Assembly (NCBI RefSeq): GCF_030689685.1
Contig: NZ_JAUYEY010000007.1
Span: 1-64,000, forward strand
Length of the DNA: 64,000 nt
Reading direction: 5' to 3'
DNA from: Polaromonas sp.
GTDB lineage: Bacteria; Pseudomonadota; Gammaproteobacteria; Burkholderiales; Burkholderiaceae_C
Each line of letters begins with the position of its first letter. Positions within the stretch are counted from its first letter, which is position 1. Made by a program: the position numbers and the translations under genes. The notes beneath the pieces are model-generated. The model did no database searches and had not been told where the DNA came from. It was given only the letters and a program-made list of their open reading frames with translations. This document shows, in pieces, positions 1-8,496 of this stretch.

Positions 1-55
1 TTCATCAATCGGCTGTTCACCCGCAGCGACTGAACCAGTGCGGATTTGATAGGCC

Positions 56-220
56 AGGAGCCTGGGCGGCAGAAGGCGTCGAAGCGAAAAGTGGCCCCGG
101 CGAGGACAGTTTTTGCCGGGTTTGCAGCCTCATAGCCGTAGATATGGGGCAAAAAGCCGGTGAAAAATGGACCGTCGCGGCCGCTTTGCAGCCGACGTCC
201 CTTCTGCCGCCCAGGCTCCT
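56..220. repeat. 21-bp inverted repeat flanking a 123-bp spacer upstream of rlmB
   Basis: Bases 56-76 (AGGAGCCTGGGCGGCAGAAG plus G) are the exact reverse complement of 200-220. Partial complementarity continues inward (GTCG near 78-81 with CGAC near 193-196). The spacer shows no convincing gene. The stretch 1-33 ends in a stop in frame 1 and could be the last codons of an upstream gene, but ten codons cannot identify it. The structure could be a small non-autonomous mobile element or a long RNA hairpin in the rlmB leader; only the inverted repeat itself is seen. Confidence 0.7.
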
Positions 221-238
221 AGCAGTGATAATCCTGGC

Positions 239-988
239 ATGTCCTCTCCCCCCAAAGTTCTGTTCGGCTTTCATGCCGTCGGAGTGCGTATCAAAACCGC
301 ACCGCACTCCGTGTTCGAGGTGTTTTTCGACGCATCGCGCCGCGACGCACGCATGCGCCAATTTGTAGATCGGACCAAAGAGGCCGGTATCCGGCTGATC
401 GAGTCCGACGGGCTGCGCCTGGCCAAAATGTGCGGCAGCCATGGCCACCAAGGGGTGGTGGCGCGTGTTGATTCGCTGGCGCAGGTCAAGTCGCTGGACG
501 AGTTGCTGGAGCAGCTCGAAGCAGGGTCGGATGAGCCGCCGCTGCTGCTGGTGCTGGACGGTGTGACCGATCCGCACAACCTGGGCGCCTGCCTGCGGGT
601 GGCCGACGGCGCCGGTGCCCATGCGGTAATCGCGCCCAAGGACCATGCGGCCGGTATCAATGCGACGGTCGCCAAGGTGGCCAGCGGCGCTGCGGAAACC
701 ATGCCCTATTTCATGGTCACCAACCTGGCGCGCACCCTGGGCGAGCTCAAGGAACGCAACATCTGGTGCATAGGCACCAGTGATGACGCGCCCAAAACCA
801 TTTACGACGTCAAGCTGACCGGCCCCGTGGCGCTGGTGCTGGGTGCGGAAGGCGAGGGCATGCGCCAGCTCACGCGCAAGACCTGTGACGAGCTGGTCAG
901 CATTCCGATGCGCGGCGCGGTCGAAAGCCTGAACGTCTCGGTGGCCAGCGGCGTGTGCCTGTACGAGGCCTTGCGCCAGCGCACCTGA
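239..988 (+). CDS. rlmB: 23S rRNA 2'-O-ribose methyltransferase of the SpoU/TrmH family
   Basis: A 249-residue SpoU-family methyltransferase, predicted to methylate the 2'-OH of G2251 in 23S rRNA using S-adenosylmethionine. An N-terminal RNA-binding region (residues 5-75) precedes the knotted SPOUT domain. The three family motifs are intact: LDGVTDPHNLGACLR at 106-120, VLGAEGEGMR at 200-209 and SIPMRGAVESLNVSVASGV from 221. Length matches RlmB. The ATG at 239 is chosen because it gives the usual start MSSPPKVLFGFHAV; the open frame extends further upstream without homologous sequence. It faces the next gene with only 14 bases between the stops. Confidence 0.93.
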   Translation: MSSPPKVLFGFHAVGVRIKTAPHSVFEVFFDASRRDARMRQFVDRTKEAGIRLIESDGLRLAKMCGSHGHQGVVARVDSLAQVKSLDELLEQLEAGSDEPPLLLVLDGVTDPHNLGACLRVADGAGAHAVIAPKDHAAGINATVAKVASGAAETMPYFMVTNLARTLGELKERNIWCIGTSDDAPKTIYDVKLTGPVALVLGAEGEGMRQLTRKTCDELVSIPMRGAVESLNVSVASGVCLYEALRQRT

Positions 989-1002
989 CTCTGGCGAAGC
1001 TG

Positions 1003-3117
1003 TTAAAACAGGTAGCCGCCCACCCGCTGCAGCAGCGATTCAGCTTCGGCGTAGCGGCCCAGGCCCTGCAGCACACGGGCCAGGGCGAGGTCACTGCGGA
1101 CAATCAGTTCCGTGCTGATGACGGTGTTTTCAGCGGGGCTCAGGCCGGCGGTTGCCTGCGCCATGCGGCGATACTGATCAGCCTTGGCAGGCAAGCCACC
1201 GTTGGCATAAAGCAACGCCAGTTGCGTCAGGGCTTGCGCTTTTTCCAGGCCCGATTTTGTCTCCAACTGCGCTTGCAGGCTGCTGGTCATGGCGTCCATC
1301 TGTTCTTGCGCGGCAGCATCGGCGAGTTGGGCCACGCTGCGCAGCCATGACGCGCGTTCTGATAAGTTAGGATTTTTGCCGGCCTGTGCCAGGGCCGCAT
1401 CGAGGCTTTGTTTGGCCTTGTCGCTTTGCCCCAGTTGCTGCTTGATTTGATGGTCAATCGCGTACAGGCGCAGTTGCGACCACGCATCGGGCGCCTGTTT
1501 GATCAGCTCGTCGATTTGCCCCGCGCTGGCCTGGGCTTTTGACCACATACCGGCCTTGATTTTTGCGCTCGCTTCGTTGGCCAACACCTCCGCCATGGAA
1601 ACCGCCAGGTCACCCATGGCCGCGTTGGGTTGGCCAGGGCCGGTCACAGATTTCAGCGCATCGGCTGCCTGCGACAGAAAGTTTCTCGGTATCTCGGGCG
1701 CTATCTGCCCGCTTTGACTCAGAATGGATGCCACGCTGCCCAGCAGTTGCACACGCTCGGCCGCATTGTCCAGCGCCAGAATTTTGGCTTTCAGCACGTC
1801 GCTGACCACGCGTGCTGGGCCGATTTCGCGCCTTTGTATCGCCCATGCACGGGCTTTCAGGTCTGCGTTCCTGAGGGCAGCGGCGCCTTCGGGCTCCGCT
1901 GCCGCATTGCTAGCGGCCAGCGCCGCCTTCAAAACCTCTTGGGCGCGCGCCGACTGGCCGATTTCGGCCAGCACCCTGGCGAACTCGGCAGTCAAGACCT
2001 GCTTGGTTTGTTTGGGTACAGCAGTGGCGGTCGCGCCAGCGGCAGTTGGAGCGTCAGAAATTAGTTTATCCGCAAAAGTTGAGCCAGTGGCACCGTCAAC
2101 GGCTTTGTCAATACCGCTGTTCGGTGACTGGCCGCCAGCACTGCCGGCACCTGCGGATTTGCCACCCGCACCGGCGCCGGCCAGCGCCCGCTCGGCCGAG
2201 GTGTTGCCAACGGATTTGGCGAGCGTCTGGGAGGCCGCAACGGCTTGTTCAATGGTCAGTCCCTTGGCTCCGATTTTTTTGCCGCCAGCGGCTTGGATCA
2301 ATGGATCGTCAATGTCCGGATCGCCCGTGCCGACGCCAGCGCCGCCTCCGGCGCTATCTGCATCGGCGCCAGCGGCCTGGGCTGTTTTTTCCAGGCTGTC
2401 GGCACTCATGACTTTGGGCTGGCCGTCCTTGCTGCTGGCCGATTTGCCCCAGGGAAGGCCATCGGGTGACAAACCTTTGCCGCCGACGAAGGCCACCACC
2501 AGCAAAGCAAATACACCGACCACCTTCACCAGGCCCGAGACACCGCCTTTTTTCCGTTTGATTCCGTATTCCGCCTCTATTTCCTCGCGAACTTTGGCGC
2601 GCATGGCTGCTTCCATCATCTCGCGAGAGCGCTTGTCGCTGTCTTTGGCCGACTTGGCCTGCTGGTATTCGATCTTTCCGCGCTCTTGCTCCATCATCTT
2701 GCGCCGCAGGAGAAACTCGTCGGTGACTTTGTCCACGAAAATGCCGCAAGCCGGGCACTGGCGATTTTCTGGAAGGATCACCCGTTTTTGGCAAGCCGGG
2801 CAAGAGTAGGTGCCGTCGTAGCTGCCCGCCATTGCGGTCTGGATCGTCAGCAGCGGCGTGATGGTCACCAGCAGCCCGGCTTTGCTGAATTGCTCGTGCG
2901 CCACATCCGCTCTTTCGCGAGTCACACCCGCGCCTATTTTGGCCTGCGGGGAGCTGCGCAAAACCTGGATGAGGCGATCAACCTTGTCTGCAGCAATACC
3001 CGCTACATCACGCGCCAGGCGTTCAATCTCTTCAAGTTGTGCACCTGGAGGCACATTGATGACCACATCAAAAAGTGGTGTGTCCGATTCGATGGCGCCA
3101 GCTACGGGTTCAGACAT
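1003..3117 (-). CDS. Zinc-ribbon, single-pass membrane protein of unknown function
   Basis: A 704-residue protein I do not recognise as a named family. Residues 1-95 form a small alpha/beta-looking domain. Cys106, Cys109, Cys121 and Cys124 (two CPAC motifs) form a probable zinc ribbon. A charged, coiled-coil-like helix spans about 130-190, a hydrophobic segment at about 195-213 is a probable transmembrane helix, and a Gly/Ala-rich linker leads to an alanine-rich helical C-terminus (about 390-704) resembling degenerate TPRs. The start is supported by GGGAG about seven bases upstream. Orientation would put the zinc ribbon in the cytoplasm and the helical repeats in the periplasm; this is inference. 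Confidence 0.75.
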   Translation of the reverse strand: MSEPVAGAIESDTPLFDVVINVPPGAQLEEIERLARDVAGIAADKVDRLIQVLRSSPQAKIGAGVTRERADVAHEQFSKAGLLVTITPLLTIQTAMAGSYDGTYSCPACQKRVILPENRQCPACGIFVDKVTDEFLLRRKMMEQERGKIEYQQAKSAKDSDKRSREMMEAAMRAKVREEIEAEYGIKRKKGGVSGLVKVVGVFALLVVAFVGGKGLSPDGLPWGKSASSKDGQPKVMSADSLEKTAQAAGADADSAGGGAGVGTGDPDIDDPLIQAAGGKKIGAKGLTIEQAVAASQTLAKSVGNTSAERALAGAGAGGKSAGAGSAGGQSPNSGIDKAVDGATGSTFADKLISDAPTAAGATATAVPKQTKQVLTAEFARVLAEIGQSARAQEVLKAALAASNAAAEPEGAAALRNADLKARAWAIQRREIGPARVVSDVLKAKILALDNAAERVQLLGSVASILSQSGQIAPEIPRNFLSQAADALKSVTGPGQPNAAMGDLAVSMAEVLANEASAKIKAGMWSKAQASAGQIDELIKQAPDAWSQLRLYAIDHQIKQQLGQSDKAKQSLDAALAQAGKNPNLSERASWLRSVAQLADAAAQEQMDAMTSSLQAQLETKSGLEKAQALTQLALLYANGGLPAKADQYRRMAQATAGLSPAENTVISTELIVRSDLALARVLQGLGRYAEAESLLQRVGGYLF

Positions 3118-3267
3118 TCAAGCTCCCATTTGATTAAGCTTTATTGTATCTATATGTATCTGATTCTCTGTGACGATAAAAGTAAGAGCGATAGCCTGTC
3201 CTGTTGAGGGCGGAAACGGTGGTTGTCTGGCGGCAAAAACTCGGCGTTTAGGTGTCCAGCTTGGATC

Positions 3268-3840
3268 TCAAACCCAACCGAACCAGCCCAGCAAGGCGCC
3301 CGAACCGAGCAGCCACAACATATGCAGTCGGGTGCGCCACACCACGACTGCTGCTAAACCAGCGAGCAGGCCCACCGGCCAGTCTTTCAGGCCGGTGACG
3401 TTGGCACTGGCCAGGACCCAGCCGGTGGCGATCAGCAATGCAATCACGACCGGGGCCATGCCCTGCTTGAAGGCGCGCACCCAGCGCAAGTTGCGGTTGC
3501 GGTGGCCCCAACTGGCGGCCAGGTAAGTCAGGGTGGTGCTCGGCAGCAGGATGCCCAGCATGGTGACCAACACGCCGAACAGCCCCATCAGTGGTCCGCC
3601 AGCGTTCAGGCCCACATGCCAGCCTATCAGCGCGACAAACAGCACGTTGGGGCCGGGGGCGGCCTGCGCAATCGCCACCGAAGCGTTGAACTGTGGATCG
3701 CTCAGCCAATGCTGGCGGTCCACCAGGTAGCGGTGCATGTCGGGCGCGGTGGTGATGGCGCCGCCCACCGACAGCAGCGACAGGAGCATGAAATGCCCGA
3801 ACAGCGCCAGCCAGTCGCTCCATTGCAGGCTCAAGCTCAT
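3268..3840 (-). CDS. chrA: Chromate transporter, second half-subunit (CHR family)
   Basis: A 190-residue hydrophobic protein of the short-chain CHR family. It shows the N-terminal SVGGA segment, the QAAPGPNVLF motif typical of ChrA halves and about five or six membrane segments. Short-chain CHR proteins work as pairs to export chromate. Its ATG overlaps the stop of the preceding gene (ATGA at 3837-3840), so the two are translationally coupled. This is the normal two-gene arrangement, not a frameshift of a full-length ChrA. Substrate specificity for chromate is assigned by family only. The 150 bases between its stop and the previous gene hold no clear terminator. Confidence 0.88.
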   Translation of the reverse strand: MSLSLQWSDWLALFGHFMLLSLLSVGGAITTAPDMHRYLVDRQHWLSDPQFNASVAIAQAAPGPNVLFVALIGWHVGLNAGGPLMGLFGVLVTMLGILLPSTTLTYLAASWGHRNRNLRWVRAFKQGMAPVVIALLIATGWVLASANVTGLKDWPVGLLAGLAAVVVWRTRLHMLWLLGSGALLGWFGWV

Positions 3841-4421
3841 TGGTCCAGCTTCCTGTAGGTCAGGGTGCAGGCGGTCACGCCCAGCCCGAGCAGCACGTAG
3901 ACCAGCGGAAGCCGCAGCAGCGCGATGCCGCTGAAACACAGCACGGCCAGCGCGATGCACATCGGCAGGCCCAGAGGGTGTTTTTTCAGAGCGCCCATCA
4001 ACTTGAGCCCGGTGGCGGCGATCAAACCCGCAGCGACCGCGCCCATGCCGCGCAGCGCGCCGGCCACGCCGGGATGGCCGGCGAACTGCGCATAGACCAG
4101 GGCCAGCATCAGCACCACCAGCAAGGGCACGGTCAGCATGCCGGCCAGCGCCGCCATGGCACCACGCAGGCCAAAGTAGCGGTGGCCAATCATCAGCGAC
4201 AGGTTGACCACGTTGGGGCCGGGCATGATCTGCGCCACCGCCCATTCCTCGACAAATTCCTCCCGCGTCAGCCAGCGTTTTTTCTCGACCAACTCGCGCT
4301 GCACCACGGCCAGCACACCGCCGAACCCCTGTAGGGCCAGCAGCGTGAACGAGACAAACAGGTCGGTGAGTGACTTCGGTTGCGGATGTGTGTCTTCGTC
4401 GTCGGCAGGCTGGGCGGTCAT
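3837..4421 (-). CDS. chrA: Chromate transporter, first half-subunit (CHR family)
   Basis: A 194-residue membrane protein forming the first partner of the short-chain chromate transporter pair. After a polar N-terminus come the QGFGG motif (about residue 32), the RWLTREEF segment and the QIMPGPNVVNLS motif, all hallmarks of the CHR N-terminal domain, then hydrophobic helices. It overlaps the second half-gene by four bases. Both genes lie on the minus strand downstream of a repeat element at 4437-4494. Function in chromate efflux is family knowledge; no regulator of the chrB type is next to it. Confidence 0.88.
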   Translation of the reverse strand: MTAQPADDEDTHPQPKSLTDLFVSFTLLALQGFGGVLAVVQRELVEKKRWLTREEFVEEWAVAQIMPGPNVVNLSLMIGHRYFGLRGAMAALAGMLTVPLLVVLMLALVYAQFAGHPGVAGALRGMGAVAAGLIAATGLKLMGALKKHPLGLPMCIALAVLCFSGIALLRLPLVYVLLGLGVTACTLTYRKLDQ

Positions 4422-4436
4422 GGGCTGATTATCGCT

Positions 4437-4494
4437 GCTACGGATTTGATAGCTGCTGGCTCATGACTGACAGGGGTTGAGGTCCGATATGGCT
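4437..4494 (+). repeat. Dispersed ~60-bp palindromic element (family A), copy 1
   Basis: The copy begins GCTACGGATTTGATAGCTGC and ends with GGTTGAGGTCCGATATGGCT. The first half matches the family core GCTACT-N6-ATAGCTGC, and the end matches the GGGCTGGAGGCC-like tail. It lies just upstream of the chromate transporter pair, in non-coding DNA. Confidence 0.6.
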
Positions 4495-4584
4495 TGAAGA
4501 TGAAGGGGAAAAAAGGCAGACCAGCGTGATCGCGTCACGCTGCAGCGACCAGCAGCGCGAGATCGTGCTTCCGAAGCGGCCGCT

Positions 4585-5541
4585 TCACAGCCTGAGCGCC
4601 CAGGTTTCGCCGATGAGTTCCTTGCCGAAGCCAGTGTAGGGTTCGCTCCTGATGAGCTGGAAGCCGCGTCTGGCATAGATGTCTCGCGCGCTGCCCAGAC
4701 AGCTGTTGGTCCATAGCACCATTTTTTTGTAGCCCTTGCTGCGCGCAAAGGCGATACATTCATCGGTCAGCAGGGCACCCAGGCCCCGGCCGCGCGCCTG
4801 CGGCGTCAGGATCAGCATGCGCAACTGGGCTACGGTGGGGGATTTGCGCACCACGAACACCGACCCCACGCGCTGCCCCTCCAGTTCGGCGATCCAGCAG
4901 CGTTCCCAGTCCGGCTGGTGCTTGCGCAGGTAGCCGGCAACGATGTCCGCCACCAACGCTTCGAAGGCGCTGTTCCAGCCGTACTCGCGCGCATAAACTT
5001 CACCATGTTGTTGCACCACCCAGCCCATGTCACCGGGCTGAGGGTCACGCAGCAGCACGCCGGGTGAGGCTGCGCTGGCAGCCGCCGGTTCAAGCAGGCG
5101 CTGCACCGTGGCCAGCGCATCCGTCAAGGTCTGTTGCGCCGGTGCGGCCAGCGGTGTCAGCAGGGCAGCAGCCTCATCGCGCGAGCGTTGTTGCAGCGGC
5201 GCAAATACCTGGTAACCGGCGTCGGTCAGGCGCAACAGGCTTTGCCGCGCGTCGGCTGGTGAGGCCGTGCGCTCCATCCAGCCCTTTACCTCGAAGCGGC
5301 GCAGGATGCGGCTCAGGTAACCCGCGTCCAGTGCCAGGTCGCGTCCCAGCTCGGTCGCCGTCGGCTGGTCGCGATGCGCCAGTTCATAAAGCACCCGCAC
5401 CTCGGTCAGCGAAAACTCGCTGCCCAGGTAGGGGGCCAGCACACCGATGCGCTGGGTGTAAAAGCGGTTGAAGCCGCGCACGGCCTTGACGTGGGCGGTG
5501 GACACCGGGGGAGATGGAGCAGCCTTCATGGCAGCAATCAT
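4585..5541 (-). CDS. MarR-type regulator fused to a GNAT N-acetyltransferase
   Basis: A 318-residue two-domain protein. Residues about 15-150 are a winged-helix MarR domain (ELGRDLALDAGYLSRILRRFE recognition-helix region, then the DARQSLLRLT wing). Residues about 165-318 are a GNAT acetyltransferase with the acetyl-CoA loop LTPQARGRGLGALL and the terminal YARRGFQ segment. This fusion is known in proteobacteria, but its substrates are mostly undefined. ATG at 5541 is preferred; a TTG two codons upstream and an ATG at 5529 are alternatives. A palindrome directly upstream (5553-5565) suggests autoregulation. Confidence 0.88.
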   Translation of the reverse strand: MIAAMKAAPSPPVSTAHVKAVRGFNRFYTQRIGVLAPYLGSEFSLTEVRVLYELAHRDQPTATELGRDLALDAGYLSRILRRFEVKGWMERTASPADARQSLLRLTDAGYQVFAPLQQRSRDEAAALLTPLAAPAQQTLTDALATVQRLLEPAAASAASPGVLLRDPQPGDMGWVVQQHGEVYAREYGWNSAFEALVADIVAGYLRKHQPDWERCWIAELEGQRVGSVFVVRKSPTVAQLRMLILTPQARGRGLGALLTDECIAFARSKGYKKMVLWTNSCLGSARDIYARRGFQLIRSEPYTGFGKELIGETWALRL

Positions 5542-5552
5542 TCCCAAGTTAA

Positions 5553-5565
5553 TTGACTAAGTCAA
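5553..5565. promoter_or_regulatory. Palindromic operator upstream of the MarR-GNAT gene
   Basis: TTGACTAAGTCAA is a perfect odd-centred dyad 12 bases upstream of the chosen ATG, the classical position and size of an autoregulatory MarR site. Binding by the adjacent MarR-GNAT protein is inference. Confidence 0.5.
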
Positions 5566-5577
5566 GTAAATTGATTC

Positions 5578-6111
5578 TCAAGCGGCGTCTGCATCGCCGC
5601 GGCTAATCAGGGTGCGCAGGATTTTTTTCAATGCCGTGACATCGCGCTCGCTGAAGCCTTCAAGCAGCGCGTCTTCATGCAGCTTGGCCTGCGCCAGCAG
5701 TGCGGCGACCGTCGCGCGCCCCTGCCTGGTTTCGAACACCAGCGTGCGCCGTGCATCGGCCGGGTCGACGCCGCGTTGCACCCAGCCGGCTTTTTCCATG
5801 CGCTGCACCAGTTTGGTCAGGGTCGGTTGCTGCGCCAGGATCTCGCGTGCCAGCTCGCCGATGGTCAGGCCGTCGCCGTCCGACAGCGTGGCCAGCAAGC
5901 GCCATTCGAGTGAACCCAGGCCGGCGGCCTGCACCTGGGCGTGAAACTCGCGATAAACGGTGTGGCTGGCGCGCGCCAGCAGGTAAGACAGGTAGCCGTC
6001 AATGAACCTGTCAGGTGGGGCGGGGCAGTCCGGTGCGGGGTTGCGGCTCACGGTATGTCTTTCTGCGCCCACGATGGAGTTGGTGTGCTTGCGGATTACA
6101 TGAATATTCAT
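5578..6111 (-). CDS. MarR-family transcriptional regulator of the adjacent catabolic operon
   Basis: A MarR-family winged-helix repressor of up to 177 residues. The HTH is visible at TIGELAREILAQQPTLTKLVQRMEKAGWVQR (cited from about residue 81) followed by the wing DPADARRTLVFET. It is divergent from the flavin reductase/NicX-like operon, the same position as NicR and PicR in known pyridine-carboxylate clusters. The ATG at 6111 lies inside a palindrome (6100-6111) and only 13 bases from the divergent ATG, so translation may really begin at the GTG at 6051 (VSRNPAPD). It probably represses the divergent operon until a pathway intermediate binds. Confidence 0.85.
   Translation of the reverse strand: MNIHVIRKHTNSIVGAERHTVSRNPAPDCPAPPDRFIDGYLSYLLARASHTVYREFHAQVQAAGLGSLEWRLLATLSDGDGLTIGELAREILAQQPTLTKLVQRMEKAGWVQRGVDPADARRTLVFETRQGRATVAALLAQAKLHEDALLEGFSERDVTALKKILRTLISRGDADAA
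6100..6111. promoter_or_regulatory. Palindrome in the divergent MarR/flavin reductase promoter region
   Basis: ATGAATATTCAT is a perfect 12-base palindrome next to AT-rich sequence (TATATTAT) that could hold a -10 box for either direction. It sits between the divergent genes and is the obvious candidate operator for the MarR protein. If so, the regulator's start codon is more likely the GTG at 6051 than the ATG within the palindrome. Confidence 0.45.
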
Positions 6112-6124
6112 ATATTATGGACAG

Positions 6125-6643
6125 ATGAATGCCGCCTTGCAAGCCATCCCGCAGATCGCCTCACCCCCGGACAGCCGGGCGCTGCGCACGGCGCTGGGCC
6201 AGTTCGCCACCGGCATCACGGTGGTCACCACGCGAGCGGCGGACTGCGCCTTTGTGGGTCTCACGGTCAACTCGTTTTCGGCGCTGTCGCTGGAGCCGGC
6301 GTTGATCCTGTGGTCGCTGCGTGGCAGCTCGCCCAGCCTGCCGGTGTTTGAAAACGCAGAGCGGTTTGTCGTCAATGTGCTCGCTGAAGCCCAGGTCGAG
6401 ACATCGCGCAGGTTTGCCTTGCCGCTGGCCGACAAGTTCGACGGTGTGGCGCATGCTGAAAACGCCTGGGGCCAGCCGCTGATTCACGGCGCCGCTGCGT
6501 GGTTCGAATGCCGCACCGTGTCGCGGCAGATCGCCGGCGACCATTGCCTGTTCATTGCCGCGGTCGAGCGGTTTACGCTCTCCGATGCGGCTCCCTTGCT
6601 GTTTCATGCGGGCGGCTACTTCGCTCTCGGTTCACGTCTTTAA
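6125..6643 (+). CDS. Flavin reductase, partner of a two-component flavoenzyme
   Basis: A 172-residue member of the FMN-binding flavin reductase family (HpaC/NtaB-like). It shows the typical ALGQFATGITVVTT start, the VNSFSALSLEPALILWSL flavin-binding stretch, FVVNVL, and the terminal FHAGGYFAL motif with its conserved His-Gly-Gly-Tyr pattern altered to HAGGYF. Such enzymes reduce FMN or FAD with NAD(P)H and pass the free reduced flavin to a separate oxygenase. It opens a five-gene operon. The likely partner is the dehydrogenase-fold protein at 8497-9783. Confidence 0.88.
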   Translation: MNAALQAIPQIASPPDSRALRTALGQFATGITVVTTRAADCAFVGLTVNSFSALSLEPALILWSLRGSSPSLPVFENAERFVVNVLAEAQVETSRRFALPLADKFDGVAHAENAWGQPLIHGAAAWFECRTVSRQIAGDHCLFIAAVERFTLSDAAPLLFHAGGYFALGSRL

Positions 6644-6654
6644 GGAAGTTTTTC

Positions 6655-7701
6655 ATGCTGCAGGAACGAATTGAAGCCCGCTGGATTGACTGTTTTGTAG
6701 AGACCTTCGCGCTGTGCGGCGTGCAGGCCGGCGACACGGCGGCTATCCTGTCCGAGACGCAGTCGCGGCCGGTCAATGTGCAACTGGCCGAACTCGCGCT
6801 GGCGCGTCTGGGTGCGCGGGCTTTTCAGCTGGTGCTGGCCACGCCGCGGCTGGCTGCGCCTGTGCCCGTGCGCTCCACCGGTGCATCGGATGCCATCGGC
6901 CAGCTTGCTCCCGTGGTGCAGGCGCTGGCAGCCTGCACCTTTGTGGCCGATCTGACGGTGGAGGGCCTGCTGCACGCCGCCGAACTTCCCGCCATCCTGA
7001 AAGGCGGCACCCGTGTTTTGATGGTGTCCAACGAACATCCGGAAATCCTCGAGCGCTGCGTGCCCGATGCGGCGCTGGAGCCAAAGGTCAAGGCCGGCAT
7101 CAAGCTGCTGCGCCATGCCAAAGCCATGCATGTCACCTCGTCCGCAGGCACCGATCTGCGCATTTCACTGGAGGGCGCACGAGCCGGTGGCGGCTGGGGC
7201 TACACGGCAAAGCCGGGCACCATTTCCCATTGGCCCGGCGGCCTGTGTCTGGCGTTTCCGGCCAAAGGCAGCGTCAACGGCAAACTTGTGCTGGACCAGG
7301 GCGATGTCAACCTGACTTTCAAGCGCTACCTTGAAAACCCGGTGGTACTGACGATCAAGGACGACTTTGTGACCGACATCGCCGGACAACATGCCGATGC
7401 AGACCTGATGCGCAGCTACTGGGCCGCCTGGGGCGACCGCGAGGCCTATGCGGTGTCGCATGTGGGCTGGGGCATGAACCCGAAAGCGCGCTGGGACGCC
7501 ATGGCCTTTTATGACAAGAAAGACTTTAACGGCACCGAGTTGCGCGCCTTTGCCGGCAATTTTCTGTATTCGACCGGTGCCAACGAAGTCGCCGGGCGCC
7601 ATACGCTGGGGCATTTTGACCTGCCACTTCGAGCCTGCACCCTGAGCCTGGACGGTCAGGTCATCGTGGACGCTGGCCGCCTCACGGGCGAGTTGGCCTG
7701 A
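6655..7701 (+). CDS. NicX-like 2,5-dihydroxypyridine 5,6-dioxygenase (Fe-dependent, M29-like fold)
   Basis: A 348-residue protein of the NicX/aminopeptidase T-like family, near the 350 residues of NicX. NicX binds Fe(II) with His265, His318 and Asp320. Here His269 (AVSHVGWG) and the HFD triplet His320/Asp322 (TLGHFDLPL) occupy equivalent places, and His107 and His192 match two further active-site histidines of NicX. It should therefore open a hydroxylated ring, with 2,5-dihydroxypyridine to N-formylmaleamate as the model reaction; the true substrate may differ. ATG 6655 follows AAGGAAG. It lies 11 bases after the flavin reductase and 3 before the hydrolase. Confidence 0.8.
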   Translation: MLQERIEARWIDCFVETFALCGVQAGDTAAILSETQSRPVNVQLAELALARLGARAFQLVLATPRLAAPVPVRSTGASDAIGQLAPVVQALAACTFVADLTVEGLLHAAELPAILKGGTRVLMVSNEHPEILERCVPDAALEPKVKAGIKLLRHAKAMHVTSSAGTDLRISLEGARAGGGWGYTAKPGTISHWPGGLCLAFPAKGSVNGKLVLDQGDVNLTFKRYLENPVVLTIKDDFVTDIAGQHADADLMRSYWAAWGDREAYAVSHVGWGMNPKARWDAMAFYDKKDFNGTELRAFAGNFLYSTGANEVAGRHTLGHFDLPLRACTLSLDGQVIVDAGRLTGELA

Positions 7702-7704
7702 GCC

Positions 7705-8487
7705 ATGTGGCTGCCAGCCTATCTGGAGCAAGGGCAGGGCGATACCGCCGTTTTCCTGCTGCACGGTGTGGGGGGCGGCAAAGAGGCCTGGGCGCACAAC
7801 CAGCCGGTTCTGGCCGCGCAGGGGTTCAGAACCATTGCCTGGGACATGCCCGGCTACGGCGCATCACTGCCGCTGGCGACGTGTAGCAACGCCGCACTGG
7901 CAGGCGCTCTCAAAGCCCTGATCGACCACATTGACGCAAAACGCAACGTCCTACTGGGCCACAGCATGGGCGGCATGATTGCACAGGAACTGGCGGCCTT
8001 GCACCCGTCGCTGGTGCATGGCCTGATTCTTCACAGCACCTCGCCAGCCTTCGGCAAAGGCGATGGGGTCTGGCAGCAGCAGTTCTTGCAGAGCCGTTTT
8101 GAGCCGCTGGACCGGGGCTTGAATATGGCCGGCCTCGCCGCACAGCTAGTGCCTGGCATGTTTGCACCTGATGCCGCCCCGGCGCGCATCGCCGGGGCGG
8201 CTGCACTGATGGGCAAGGTGCCGGTGGCCAGCTACCGCGCCGCGCTGTCCGCCATCGTGTCCTTCAACCGGCTCGCTGATCTGGGGCGGATTGAGGTGCC
8301 AACCCTGTGCCTGGCTGGCGAGCTGGACAAAAACGCGCCGCCTGCCGTGGTGGAAAAGATGGCAAGCCGGATAAGCGACGCTGAATATGTCTGCCTCGCC
8401 GCTACCGGCCATATCGCCAATATCGAAGCGCCTGATCTTTTCAATCACGCCGTAGTGTCCTTTCTGAAAAAACATTTTTTGTCCTGA
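7705..8487 (+). CDS. Alpha/beta hydrolase, possible N-formylmaleamate deformylase analogue
   Basis: A 260-residue alpha/beta hydrolase. The oxyanion HGVGG segment is at residues 20-24, the nucleophile Ser87 lies in GHSMGG, Asp208 in AGELDKNAP and His236 in ATGHIANIE, giving a complete catalytic triad. In the nicotinate and picolinate pathways an enzyme of this fold (NicD/PicE) follows NicX and removes formate from N-formylmaleamate. Position directly after a NicX-like gene makes a ring-cleavage-product hydrolase likely, but no maleamate amidase or maleate isomerase is nearby, so the exact substrate is open. Confidence 0.82.
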   Translation: MWLPAYLEQGQGDTAVFLLHGVGGGKEAWAHNQPVLAAQGFRTIAWDMPGYGASLPLATCSNAALAGALKALIDHIDAKRNVLLGHSMGGMIAQELAALHPSLVHGLILHSTSPAFGKGDGVWQQQFLQSRFEPLDRGLNMAGLAAQLVPGMFAPDAAPARIAGAAALMGKVPVASYRAALSAIVSFNRLADLGRIEVPTLCLAGELDKNAPPAVVEKMASRISDAEYVCLAATGHIANIEAPDLFNHAVVSFLKKHFLS

Positions 8488-8496
8488 GGTACTGCC

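Noticed and set aside
3268-4245. Single 325-codon frame across the chromate transporter genes
   Set aside because: Its first half is an out-of-frame reading; the two overlapping half-genes explain the sequence.
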